A stretch of DNA of 64,000 nucleotides from Rhizobium sp. WSM4643 (GTDB lineage: Bacteria; Pseudomonadota; Alphaproteobacteria; Rhizobiales; Rhizobiaceae). The notes beneath the pieces were generated by a model. The model was not told where the DNA came from and did not search any database. It saw only the letters and a program-made list of their open reading frames with translations. Numbering within the stretch: the stretch's first letter is position 1; every line of letters starts with the position of its first letter. The stretch lies in NCBI RefSeq assembly GCF_025152745.1, contig NZ_CP104041.1:186001-250000 (forward strand), written 5' to 3'. Position numbers and translations under genes: made by a program. Positions 29,101 through 37,738 of the stretch are shown here, one piece after another.

Positions 29101-30360
29101 CTAGTTGAGAATGTCCTCGATCGTTTCCTTGGCTTCCGTCAGAACCTCCCCGGTATCCGCCTTGCAGGTGAGTGCCTTCTGGATAGCGGGCAGGACGGCT
29201 TCGTCGACGATTTCCTGATATTTTTCATTGATCGGCCGGCCCTGGGTGGCACGCGCGCTCAGCGTCTCAAGAAGTGGGGGAAAGTGCTCATAGCCGGCCT
29301 TGCCTGAATAGCTGCGATAGGCGGAATTCGTCGCGGCAAGGCCGAGCGGAGCTTCGATGCCCAATGCATTATTGGCAATGGCAAACGAGATGAATTTTTT
29401 TGCGGCGTCCTTGTGCTCGGATGTCGAGGGAACGACGTTGTACCAAGGCCCGGGAACAGCTGCGATCCCGGCGTCGCCGGCCAGCATCGGCACCACGCCG
29501 ACCTGGCCGCTGACCTTTGAATCCGGAGGCGTCATCTTGTAGGCGTGCGCCCAGAACTTCATCATGGCTGTTTTGCCCTGGTAGAACAGGTTCTGCGCCT
29601 CGCCCCAGCCGATTTCATTCACGTTTTCAGGAACGGAATGATCAATGCAGTGTGGCGCGATGTAGAATTCAAGTGCCTTTTTGTGCGCCTCGTTGTCAAT
29701 AATGACCTGCCCGTCCTTGTCGAGGATCACCCCTGGCGAACCCGCCTGCAGCACATGTGCCATCCATTCCTCTGAAAACGTGCCGATGGTGTCGGTGCCC
29801 CAGAAGTCGGTCTTTCCATCGCCGTCAGTGTCACGCGTGAAGAATTTCGCGATGTCGCGCCACTGCTGCCAGGTTTTGGGCGGCGCGAGAGGATAGCCAT
29901 ACTTGGCCTGAAAAGCCTCCTTTTCCTCCGCCTTATCAAACAGGTCCTTGCGATAAAACACGATCTCTGCATTGGCCCAGGCAGGCATGCCGATCAACTT
30001 TTCACCGACCTTCGCGTCGGCAAGCAAGGAAGGCGGCAGATCCGCGCGAACCGCATCGGTGAAAAGAGCCGAAAGATCCTCGACGTGGCTTGCAAACTTC
30101 GCATTCCACACGACGTCGATCGTCACGACATCGAACGCGGAAGAACCTGAGGCGATTTCGGCTGAGAACTTGTCGAATACACCCTGATAGGGAACGGTCG
30201 TGAAGTTCACCTTGATGCCTGTTTCGGCAGTAAACTTCTCGGCGACCGCCTTCTGCAACATTTCGCCACCACCTTCGACCAAGATATTGATGGTTTCGGC
30301 ATTGGCAGTGGCGGCCATGAAAACAAGCGCGAGTGCGCTGGCACCAAGCAATTTCTTCAT
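29101..30360 (-). CDS. Extracellular solute-binding protein of the fructan cassette
   Basis: A 419-residue family-1 binding protein. The signal peptide is MKKLLGASALALVFMAATANA followed by ETINILVEGGGE; cleavage after ANA at 21. The mature protein has the two-lobe pattern (FDVVTIDVVWNAKFASHVEDLSALF, GKTAMMKFWAHAYK). ATG 30360 follows GGGAGGA. It is the first gene of the operon permease-permease-ATPase-GH91-GH32 and lies opposite the LacI regulator, sharing three operator sites. It should deliver difructose anhydride or inulin fragments to the permeases (inference from context). Confidence 0.93.
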   Translation of the reverse strand: MKKLLGASALALVFMAATANAETINILVEGGGEMLQKAVAEKFTAETGIKVNFTTVPYQGVFDKFSAEIASGSSAFDVVTIDVVWNAKFASHVEDLSALFTDAVRADLPPSLLADAKVGEKLIGMPAWANAEIVFYRKDLFDKAEEKEAFQAKYGYPLAPPKTWQQWRDIAKFFTRDTDGDGKTDFWGTDTIGTFSEEWMAHVLQAGSPGVILDKDGQVIIDNEAHKKALEFYIAPHCIDHSVPENVNEIGWGEAQNLFYQGKTAMMKFWAHAYKMTPPDSKVSGQVGVVPMLAGDAGIAAVPGPWYNVVPSTSEHKDAAKKFISFAIANNALGIEAPLGLAATNSAYRSYSGKAGYEHFPPLLETLSARATQGRPINEKYQEIVDEAVLPAIQKALTCKADTGEVLTEAKETIEDILN

Positions 30361-30429
30361 TGATTCCTCCCGTTTGGCTCGCTGCACTTGCACTGAGCCC
30401 TCCTTCTTGGTGCGAAGGTAGTCCTCGTA

Positions 30430-30487
30430 TGACGACGTTGTCAATATGAAATGACGACGTTGTCAGAAAAATATGTCGACGTTGTCA
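30430..30487. promoter_or_regulatory. Three tandem LacI-type operators, 22-base spacing
   Basis: TGACGACGTTGTCA occurs at 30430-30443 and again at 30452-30465, and TGTCGACGTTGTCA at 30474-30487. Each is near-palindromic about a central CG, the hallmark of LacI-family operators. Start-to-start spacing is exactly 22 bases, two helical turns, so three dimers would bind the same face of the DNA. On the minus strand the site at 30430 supplies TTGACA, so repressor binding would cover the cassette promoter. The lacI-type gene begins 44 bases away. Confidence 0.85.
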
Positions 30488-30530
30488 TGCGCGTGGTTTA
30501 AAACGAATCCCGACAAGGAGATTGGCGTCC

Positions 30531-31550
30531 ATGGTGAGCATAGTCAGCGTCGCGAAAGTGGCGGGGGTTTCGAACAAAACTGTGTCTCGCGTCATTAACG
30601 GCGAACCATATGTGACCGAGGAAACGAGGGAGAGGGTCGAAAGGGCAATTCGAGACCTCGGATATGTGCCGAATATGGCGGCGCGCCAGATACGCTCAAG
30701 TCGCTCCAACACATTTGGTATCATCGCTGACTACGTGTCGACGACGCCTTATTCAGTGGATATCGTTCGCGGGATCCAGGATTGGGCTAATGCTAACGGC
30801 AAGACCATTCTGATGGCAAATACCGGCGGCGCATCCGAACAGGAAATTAAAATTTGGAAAATGTTCCAATCGCACCGCATTGACGGTGTTCTCTATGTAA
30901 CGATGTACCATCGCATCGTTGACCCCGAAATCGGCGACGTCGCTATCCCCACAGTCATGATCAACTGCCGACCAAAAACGAGCGAATTGTTGCCGTCGAT
31001 CGAACCCGATGACTATCAGGGTGCGCGAGATCTGACCCGCTATCTGCTTGAGCGGGGTCATCGAAAGATCGGCTACATCCGGCTCAATCCGATTTTGCTT
31101 GGTGCGGAACTGCGCCTCGATGCTTTCCGCAAGACCGCTGGAGACTTTGGCCTTGCGGACAGTGACCTCACGATCCGCCTTGGCATGGAAGGACCCGTCG
31201 GAGCAGAGAAGAACTACGTTTTTGCTGCCGCCACCGAGATGCTTCAACAAAAGGATCGACCGACCGCAATCATGAGCGGCAACGACGAAATGGCAATCCA
31301 AATCTATATCGCGGCGATGGCATTGGGTCTTCGGATTCCCGAGGATGTCAGTATTGTCGGTTTTGACGATTTCCGGACAGTTTCCCTGGCGCTGAAGCCG
31401 GAGCTGACCACTGCCGCCTTGCCATATTACGGTCTTGGTCTGCAAGGGGCTGAATTGTTGAATAGCGTGGTGGCGGGAAGCGAAGTTTGCCCGAGCAGTC
31501 GAGTTATGTCCTGCAATTTGGTGGAGCGACTTTCGGTGTCCTCCTTGTAA
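30531..31550 (+). CDS. LacI-family repressor of the fructan cassette
   Basis: A 339-residue regulator. The N-terminal helix-turn-helix and hinge are canonical (VSVAKVAGVSNKTVSRVINGEPYVTEETRERVERAIRDLGYVPNMAARQIRS), followed by a periplasmic-binding-protein-like sugar domain (TFGIIADYVSTTPYSVDIVRGIQDWA, IMSGNDEMAIQIYIAAMALGLRIPEDVSIVGFDDF). ATG 30531 follows AAGGAG; a TTG nine bases earlier is less likely. It is divergent from the importer operon with three operators between them, so it should repress that operon, and probably itself, until its sugar binds. Confidence 0.93.
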   Translation: MVSIVSVAKVAGVSNKTVSRVINGEPYVTEETRERVERAIRDLGYVPNMAARQIRSSRSNTFGIIADYVSTTPYSVDIVRGIQDWANANGKTILMANTGGASEQEIKIWKMFQSHRIDGVLYVTMYHRIVDPEIGDVAIPTVMINCRPKTSELLPSIEPDDYQGARDLTRYLLERGHRKIGYIRLNPILLGAELRLDAFRKTAGDFGLADSDLTIRLGMEGPVGAEKNYVFAAATEMLQQKDRPTAIMSGNDEMAIQIYIAAMALGLRIPEDVSIVGFDDFRTVSLALKPELTTAALPYYGLGLQGAELLNSVVAGSEVCPSSRVMSCNLVERLSVSSL

Positions 31551-31651
31551 TCTGACCTCATGCGCGAGAGTGTCTGGTCGAGCAAGCAAGCTTTCGCAAG
31601 AAATGGTGTGACGGTGATATCCGGTAAACCCGGAGCGGTTCACTTCTTCCG

Positions 31652-31684
31652 GGCTTGACGCCAAATCAAAGTTACTTAATCTAA
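31652..31684 (+). promoter_or_regulatory. Promoter/operator block of the GH38 gene, copy of the one at 19850
   Basis: GGCTTGACGC, then CAAATCAAAGT, T, ACTTAATCTAA, identical at 30 of 33 positions to the block in front of the sugar-binding protein at 19774 (read on the other strand). It is 140 bases upstream of the GH38 start and in the right orientation. The rest of 31551-31824 holds no gene. At 31782-31798 TGACGAC-aaga-TTGTCA resembles a spread LacI operator, but the half-site spacing differs. Confidence 0.7.
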
Positions 31685-31824
31685 GACTCTGCAAGCCCGC
31701 TTGGAGGAGGGGCCGGGCAATCGCGATGTCGGTCGCGCCATCTTCATCTCCCCCAAAACCATGACCACGACCTCAAAAGCATGACGACAAGATTGTCAGC
31801 CGTCGATTTTCAACAGGATAAGCC

Positions 31825-34800
31825 ATGCCTCTGACCATTGCCCAGCGCCTCGATCGTCTGAAAGTTCGCATTGCCGAGTTGGCGCATTGGCGGGATCGAC
31901 AAAGTGCTGCGATCGACGGCTGGAGTTTCGAGGGCGAGCCGATCGGCCATCACCAGGATTGGCCGCACCGCCAGGGAGTGGTGCATTTTGCCGCGACCGC
32001 TGAAGCGCCGGAGTCGTGGCCTCTTGCAGATACTCGCCTGCAGCTCGATCTCGGCGGCGAGAGCTTGATCACACTGAGCTATCCCGATGGAGAGACGGAA
32101 ACATTCGGTCTCGATCCCTATCATCAGGAATTCCCGGTGAAGGGCCGCCGCTTTTCGATTGCAACGGAAACCGTCGCCCGCTTTCCGTTCGGCGAGCCCA
32201 ATCGAGCGCCCAAACTCAACAAGGCCCGGTTTATCTGGCTCGACGGACCCGCCCATCGCCTGCACCTTCTGTTGAAGCAGGTTGCCGAGGCAATCGATGC
32301 GCTCGGCGAGCATGAAGTTGTGCCGCATCTGATGGATGCCGCCGAGCATGCGTTGCGCAGCCTCGACTGGCCGTCGGATACGGCGGCTTATATCTCCCGC
32401 ACATCAAGCGCTGTCATGCAGCAGAAGATCTGGCAACTGCCGGAGCTCGAGGCTGATCCGGCAGGCCTTACGGACGAGCAGAGCGGCTCGGCGACCACCG
32501 CATTCGAGGCTCTGACGGCGAGGTTGCAGGAGCTGCAGAAGCGCTTCCCGCCGAATGGAGAACTGCTGCTGACGGGCCATGCCCATATCGATCTCGCCTG
32601 GCTTTGGCCTTATCGCGAGACGCGCCGGAAAATGCGGCGCACCTTCAACACGGCGCTGTCGCTGATGGAGCGCTCCGACGATTTTCGTTTCAATCAATCG
32701 ACCGCTCATTATTATGCGCAGATGGAAGAAGAAGACCCGGAGCTTCTCGAGCGCATTAAGAAGAAGGTCGCGGAAGGCAAGTGGGAAACCGTCGGCGGCA
32801 TGTGGGTGGAGCCCGACACCAACATGCCGACCGGCGAAAGCCTCGCCCGTCAGGTCCTCTATGGCCAGCGTTATTTTGAAAAGACCTTCGGCACCCGCCA
32901 CACGGTCTGCTGGCTGCCCGATTGCTTCGGCTTTTCAGGTGCGCTGCCGCAAATCCTGAGACAGGGCGGCATCGACAGCTTCTTCACGATTAAGGTCAAC
33001 TGGAGCGAGACCAACCATATTCCCTCCGATCTCTTCTGGTGGAAGGGTCTCGACGGCAGCAGGGTTCTGACCCACACGTTCGACAATCCGATGCAGGGTT
33101 ATAACGGTTTCGTGCAAGCCGATTGCTACGTGCCGACATGGAAGAATTTCCGCGGCAAGACGCAGCACGATACTTCGCTGCTGGCCGTCGGCTATGGCGA
33201 CGGCGGCGGCGGTGTCACGCCGGAGATGGTCGAACGCGAAGTGCAGCTGCGCGATTTCCCGGCAATTCCGCAGGCGCGCTGGGGCACGGTCAAAAGCTAT
33301 TACGAGCAGGCGCACCGCACCGCAGGGGAAAAGAACCTTCCCGTGTGGGACGGTGAAATCTATCTCGAACTGCACCGCGCCACGCTGACGTCGCAAAGCG
33401 GCGTCAAGCGCAAGCATCGCCAGGCCGAACGGGCGCTGATCACAGCCGAAACAATTGCTTCGCTGGCGCATATGCTCGGAGCAGACAGGCCCCGAAGCCT
33501 CGAGGCGGATTGGCGCGTGGTTCTGAAAAACGAGTTCCACGACATTCTGCCGGGCTCGAGCATCCGTGAAGTCTATCAGGATGCGGAGCAGGAACTGGGG
33601 GGCGTCATCGAACATGCCATGGCCGAACAGGCGATGGCATTGCAAGCGCTGTCGGCCAAGCTGCCGAAGGGCGGGGCGGGCGATGTCCTCGTCGTCGTCA
33701 ATCCGTCTCTTGCGCCGAGGCCGCTCAGCGCAACGCTTTCCGACGGTACGGTCGTCGCGGCAGCCGATCTCGTCGCGCCCTTGTCCGTCGCGGTCTTCGA
33801 CAAGGGCTCGCTCAAGCCGGCGGGCGGGCTAAAGGCTAGCCCCGACCGTCTCGAAAACGACCACCTCGCGGTCGTCATTGGCAAGGACGGAGCGGTTGCG
33901 AGCCTTATCCACAAGGCGACCGGCCGCGAAGCGGTCGATGGTTCGGCAAACCAGCTCTGGGTCTATCCGGCCGACAAGCCGCGCAACTGGGACGCTTGGG
34001 ATATCGACGCGGATTATGCCGAAAAGGCCGTCCGCCTCGATGCGTCTGATGGTATCACCCTCGTGGAAGACGGCCCGCACCGCGCGGCGATCCGCGTCGT
34101 TTACCGCTACCGGAATTCGAGCGTCACGCAGACCTATGTGCTGACGGCCAACGCCAGGCGGCTCGACATCGAAACGACGATCGACTGGCATGATCGCCGC
34201 ACGCTGCTGCGCACCCTGAACCCGGTCGCCGCGCAGGCCCGCAAGGCGACCTTCGAATGTGCCTTCGGCATCGTCGAGCGGGCAACGCACACGAATACGT
34301 CCTGGGAGCAGGCGATGTTCGAGGCCGTCGCGCACCGCTTCGTCGATATCAGCGAGCCGGATTTCGGGGTGGCGCTGCTCAACAATGCCAAATACGGCCA
34401 TAGCGCCCGCGGCAACGTGATCGGCATGAGCCTCGTGCGCGGGCCGATCTATCCGGATCCGCTGGCCGACGAAGGCGAGCAGAGCTTCACCTATGCGCTG
34501 ATGCCGCATGAAGGCGCCTGGCATGAAGGCGGCGTTCTCGACGAAGCGATCGATCTCAACCAACCGCTCGTCTCGGCTGAATCCAGCGGTCTCTCCGCCG
34601 GCAATTTTGCGCCGCTTGCGGTCACCGGCATCCCCGTCGCGTTCTCAGGCCTGAAGCCGGCGGAAGAGGGCGATGGGCTTATCCTTCGCCTTTACGAACC
34701 GGCCGGCCGGCGCGGCAGCCTCGCCCTCGAGCTGCCTTCCGGATGGGCAGCATCGCAGCCGCTGAACATTCTCGAAGAGCCGATGGAGCGGAAGGGACCT

Positions 34801-34851
34801 GCCGACATCATGCCGTTTGAAATCCGGACCTGGAAGCTGCAGAATGGCTGA
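31825..34851 (+). CDS. GH38 alpha-mannosidase, cytoplasmic
   Basis: A 1008-residue retaining alpha-mannosidase. The zinc-binding and catalytic region shows LLTGHAHIDLAWLWPYRETRRKM (about 248-270, His-x-Asp zinc ligands) and GGMWVEPDTNMPTGESLARQ (about 325-344, with the nucleophile Asp in EPD). The later NEFHDILPGSSI is also typical of the family, and the C-terminal 500 residues are the beta-rich GH38 domains. No signal peptide is seen, so it acts on imported alpha-mannosides. AGGA lies seven bases before ATG 31825. Its promoter block matches that of the sugar importer operon at 13-20 kb, pointing to joint regulation. Confidence 0.95.
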   Translation: MPLTIAQRLDRLKVRIAELAHWRDRQSAAIDGWSFEGEPIGHHQDWPHRQGVVHFAATAEAPESWPLADTRLQLDLGGESLITLSYPDGETETFGLDPYHQEFPVKGRRFSIATETVARFPFGEPNRAPKLNKARFIWLDGPAHRLHLLLKQVAEAIDALGEHEVVPHLMDAAEHALRSLDWPSDTAAYISRTSSAVMQQKIWQLPELEADPAGLTDEQSGSATTAFEALTARLQELQKRFPPNGELLLTGHAHIDLAWLWPYRETRRKMRRTFNTALSLMERSDDFRFNQSTAHYYAQMEEEDPELLERIKKKVAEGKWETVGGMWVEPDTNMPTGESLARQVLYGQRYFEKTFGTRHTVCWLPDCFGFSGALPQILRQGGIDSFFTIKVNWSETNHIPSDLFWWKGLDGSRVLTHTFDNPMQGYNGFVQADCYVPTWKNFRGKTQHDTSLLAVGYGDGGGGVTPEMVEREVQLRDFPAIPQARWGTVKSYYEQAHRTAGEKNLPVWDGEIYLELHRATLTSQSGVKRKHRQAERALITAETIASLAHMLGADRPRSLEADWRVVLKNEFHDILPGSSIREVYQDAEQELGGVIEHAMAEQAMALQALSAKLPKGGAGDVLVVVNPSLAPRPLSATLSDGTVVAAADLVAPLSVAVFDKGSLKPAGGLKASPDRLENDHLAVVIGKDGAVASLIHKATGREAVDGSANQLWVYPADKPRNWDAWDIDADYAEKAVRLDASDGITLVEDGPHRAAIRVVYRYRNSSVTQTYVLTANARRLDIETTIDWHDRRTLLRTLNPVAAQARKATFECAFGIVERATHTNTSWEQAMFEAVAHRFVDISEPDFGVALLNNAKYGHSARGNVIGMSLVRGPIYPDPLADEGEQSFTYALMPHEGAWHEGGVLDEAIDLNQPLVSAESSGLSAGNFAPLAVTGIPVAFSGLKPAEEGDGLILRLYEPAGRRGSLALELPSGWAASQPLNILEEPMERKGPADIMPFEIRTWKLQNG

Positions 34852-34946
34852 CGCCTGACCGCCATACGTGCCGGGAATCAAATGGCCTATGGCAAGCATG
34901 TAGGACGGTGATTTCAAGGACTGGCGGGCGCTTCTGAAAGCGGCCG

Positions 34947-35888
34947 CTATCCCCCAGAATTGGATGAGACGCCAGCCGCATCCAGCGGGCGAAAAGCGTC
35001 GGGTCGGGCGGCAAAATTCGCAACTACAAAATCCACGAAAGCGCGGACTTTTGGTGAAAGCTGACGATTGGACGGCCAGACGAGCGAGAGCGAGCCGTAC
35101 GGCACCATGAAGGAGGTCAGGACAGGGACCAAACTTCCGGTTCGCATATGGGGCTCTGCGACGTAGACAGGCAGGTGCGCGATCCCCAAACCGTCCCGCG
35201 CTGCCCGCAGCCCTGCGTCCGTATTGTTGAATGTAAGGCTTCTTGGGAAAATTACCCGATCGTATGGCGAGCGGAATGCCCATGGTGCGAGCCGGCCGTT
35301 GGATGGGTATTTGAAATGAATGCAGGCATGTTGGGAGAGGTCATCCGGCGTCTCCGGTTGTCCATGGCGCTTGAAATAATCGGGACTTCCGCAAACGACG
35401 AAATGCTGGTCGCCAAGATGGCGGGCAATCAATCGAGCATCGGCGAGCTCGCCACTCCGCACGACGACATCCAGGCCCTCTGCCACCAGGTCGATGACCT
35501 TGTCTTCGAAATCGATGTCCAGTTCGATCTCCGGAAATTGCTCGGCAAAAGTGGGTAGAACCGGTATGAGAAGGTGATGCCCGACAATATGCGGTACGCT
35601 GACGCGAAGGCGCCCCCTTGGACGTTCCCGGCTTCGTGAGATTGTGGCCTCTGCGTCATCCATGTCGTCGATGATGCGTTTGTAGCGCTCGTAGAGAACC
35701 GCTCCTTCCTCAGTCAGGCTGATACTGCGCGTTGTCCGGTTGAAGAGCCGCACGCCCAGCCGGCTTTCGAGACGCGCCACCGCTTTTCCGACCGCGGACG
35801 GCGAAACTCCGGCAACTCTGGCAGCTGCGACGTAGCTTTGCTGTTCGACGGCGTGAACGAAGGCGACAACGTTCGCAAGACTATCCAC
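34947..35888 (-). CDS. LysR-family transcriptional regulator
   Basis: A 313-residue regulator with the N-terminal helix-turn-helix (FVHAVEQQSYVAAARVAGVSPSAVGKAVARLESRLGVRLFNRTTRSISLTEEG) and a substrate-binding domain (GRLRVSVPHIVGHHLLIPVLPTF). The text GLDVVVRSGELADARLIARHLGD puts it in the CrgA-like group. It is divergent from an alpha/beta hydrolase gene 113 bases away, which is its most likely target. It converges on the GH38 gene with about 95 bases between the stops. Confidence 0.93.
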   Translation of the reverse strand: MDSLANVVAFVHAVEQQSYVAAARVAGVSPSAVGKAVARLESRLGVRLFNRTTRSISLTEEGAVLYERYKRIIDDMDDAEATISRSRERPRGRLRVSVPHIVGHHLLIPVLPTFAEQFPEIELDIDFEDKVIDLVAEGLDVVVRSGELADARLIARHLGDQHFVVCGSPDYFKRHGQPETPDDLSQHACIHFKYPSNGRLAPWAFRSPYDRVIFPRSLTFNNTDAGLRAARDGLGIAHLPVYVAEPHMRTGSLVPVLTSFMVPYGSLSLVWPSNRQLSPKVRAFVDFVVANFAARPDAFRPLDAAGVSSNSGG

Positions 35889-36001
35889 AATAGCACCTGA
35901 TTGAAGATATTTTGTCCTTTATGTACGGCCACGAGGCACCATTGATCAATATTGCATAGGAAATATCCTCGGTCCCCAGCGAATAACAAAGAGTGAGCGG
36001 T
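35889..36001. promoter_or_regulatory. Divergent control region with a LysR-type palindrome
   Basis: Between the LysR gene and the hydrolase gene is the perfect palindrome ATTGATCAAT (35941-35950), within an AT-rich tract that also contains GATAT and ATATC arms on either side. LysR regulators usually bind such T-N11-A sites in divergent regions. Assignment is by position only. Confidence 0.4.
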
Positions 36002-36838
36002 ATGCGGGACTATGCAAAAGAAAGACCCGACCACACGGGAAAATACGTCGGAGAGAATGACCTATTTCTCGAAATATTTGATGCGCACAGCGCTTCGAGG
36101 CAGTCCGTTCGGCCGCCTCTGCTCTTCGTCCACGGCGCCTTTACCGGGAGCTGGATGTGGAGCAAATATATTCCTCATTTCATATCGGCTGGATGGAACT
36201 CTTATTGCATCAACCTGCGGGGTCACTACAAAAGCAGGTCGGTGGATTTCACAAAAATCCTGTTTGAAGATTACCTGGAAGACATCCGGCTGGTGATCAC
36301 CGAAATCACCAAAGAATGTGGAACCCCGCCCATCGTGATCGGATTCAGCATGGGCGGAATCCTGAGCCAGAAACTGGCGGAAAGTGTGAAGATTGCCGGG
36401 CTGGTCTTGATCGATTCCAGCATTTGCAAGGAAGTGCATGCGGAGGCGCCCTATCGCGATCTCGCGTTGCGAATGCCCGGCCTCGTCGTGCCTGCTCCCG
36501 TGCGCGACGAGCAAATCAGTGTCGATGAAACATTCGAGGATATCGAATTCCAGCGGAATTACCTGTCCATGGAATCTGCAAAGGCGTTCAGCGCATTTTC
36601 CTTTCATTTCGGGGCGGAGGGGATTTCCATCAGAGGCGAGAAGATCGCCTGTCCCAGCCTCGTCATTTGCGCGATCAGCGACGAATCCGATGAACATCGA
36701 GGCCGAGCGACAGCACGTCACATCGGCGGCGAGTATCTAGGTCTCTGGGGTACGACACACACAGGTCTGCTTGTCGGGCAGAGGTATTACGAAGCCGTAA
36801 GCCGCATTATGGCCTGGTTGGCACGCTTTGATAGATGA
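36002..36838 (+). CDS. Alpha/beta hydrolase
   Basis: A 278-residue hydrolase. The oxyanion block is LLFVHGAFTGSWMW (40-53), the nucleophile S116 lies in IGFSMGG (G-x-S-x-G) and the catalytic His is probably in GTTHTGLLVG near the end. The start at ATG 36002 (MRDYAK) is preferred over the GTG at 35993. No signal peptide. It is divergent from a LysR regulator, suggesting an inducible esterase or lactonase; the substrate is not evident. It converges with a TetR gene, 62 bases between the stops. Confidence 0.85.
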   Translation: MRDYAKERPDHTGKYVGENDLFLEIFDAHSASRQSVRPPLLFVHGAFTGSWMWSKYIPHFISAGWNSYCINLRGHYKSRSVDFTKILFEDYLEDIRLVITEITKECGTPPIVIGFSMGGILSQKLAESVKIAGLVLIDSSICKEVHAEAPYRDLALRMPGLVVPAPVRDEQISVDETFEDIEFQRNYLSMESAKAFSAFSFHFGAEGISIRGEKIACPSLVICAISDESDEHRGRATARHIGGEYLGLWGTTHTGLLVGQRYYEAVSRIMAWLARFDR

Positions 36839-36900
36839 TAGATCTTCCGATAGAGCGTCATCCGCGACCGGCTCCCCAGCGCAGAGTCGCAAGCCAAAAC

Positions 36901-37539
36901 TCAATCCTCCAAACCAAGGCTCACCAGCAAGCGGCCGACATAGGCTTCCAACCCGCCGACCATATCGAAGCGGGTGGGATCGCGCAGCCAGAGCATCTGA
37001 AGTCCGTCCATCACGGCGATCAGCTCGGCCGCCATCGCCCGGCCGTCAATCGTGCCGTCGATCGATCCATCGGCGACGGCCTGTTCGAAGGTGGCGGCGA
37101 TGTCGTCCTGCAGCTGGGTGGCGCGATCGAGAAACCATGCCTTGGCCGGGTGATCCTTCATCAGGCTCTCGGCATTCAAGATGGCGAAGGTCCTGATGAC
37201 CTCGATCATTTCGGCGTTGCGGCGAAAGACCTCTACCATGCCCTTGAGCAGGCCGCGGAGATCGGAACGATAGGGCCCGATGTAGCTTTCACATTCGAGA
37301 TCGCGCTTGTCCAGAATGGCAAGCAGGAGATCGACCTTGGTCGGGAAATGGTGCAGCAGGCCCGGCAGCGACAGGCCGACGTCGCGAGCCACATCGCCGA
37401 TGGCGGCATTCTGGTAGCCGTCTTCGGCAAAACGTCGCATCGCAGCCGACAGGATCTCCGCGCGGCGCGCTTCGCCCTTGCGAGATCGGCGCCCTTGCTT
37501 TTCGTCCAGTCCGGTCTTCGATTCGAGAAATTGTGCCAT
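36901..37539 (-). CDS. TetR-family transcriptional regulator
   Basis: A 212-residue regulator. The DNA-binding domain is at about 20-65 (ILSAAMRRFAEDGYQNAAIGDVARDVGLSLPGLLHHFPTKVDLLLAIL). The C-terminal ligand domain is helical and not assignable. ATG 37539 (MAQFLE) has AAAGAG upstream; ATG 37578 is possible. It is divergent from a GH3 glucosidase gene with the palindrome TACCGA-GTAA-TCGGTA between them, so it probably represses that gene in response to a sugar or glycoside. Confidence 0.9.
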   Translation of the reverse strand: MAQFLESKTGLDEKQGRRSRKGEARRAEILSAAMRRFAEDGYQNAAIGDVARDVGLSLPGLLHHFPTKVDLLLAILDKRDLECESYIGPYRSDLRGLLKGMVEVFRRNAEMIEVIRTFAILNAESLMKDHPAKAWFLDRATQLQDDIAATFEQAVADGSIDGTIDGRAMAAELIAVMDGLQMLWLRDPTRFDMVGGLEAYVGRLLVSLGLED

Positions 37540-37610
37540 CGTCTCTTTCGCCTGCCTCTTCTCCCGCCCTCCATCCATACATCACGGCTCGACAGTTGAC
37601 ATCTTAAAAA

Positions 37611-37626
37611 TACCGAGTAATCGGTA
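37611..37626. promoter_or_regulatory. TetR-type operator between the regulator and the GH3 gene
   Basis: A perfect inverted repeat, TACCGA-GTAA-TCGGTA, lies 10 bases downstream of a TTGACA box (37596-37601) that points towards the GH3 gene. A bound repressor would overlap the promoter core. Arms of six with a four-base spacer are typical of TetR-family sites. Confidence 0.65.
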
Positions 37627-37738
37627 GGTTTAATAACTGTCTGGCGCTGAGAAGTGATGATGCCGCCGGATGAATTGACACCTGGCATGCTCGGCCAGCA
37701 CTTCGCAATGCCCGAATTCCGTTGAAGGAGAGGTTTGC

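Noticed and set aside
30430..30487. CRISPR-like array
   Set aside because: Repeats are only 14 bases with eight-base spacers, are palindromic, and lie in a divergent promoter; they are operators.
31782..31798. Fourth LacI operator in front of the GH38 gene
   Set aside because: The half-sites TGAC and GTCA are present, but three extra bases separate them, which would not fit the same dimer; the GH38 gene already has another operator-like block.
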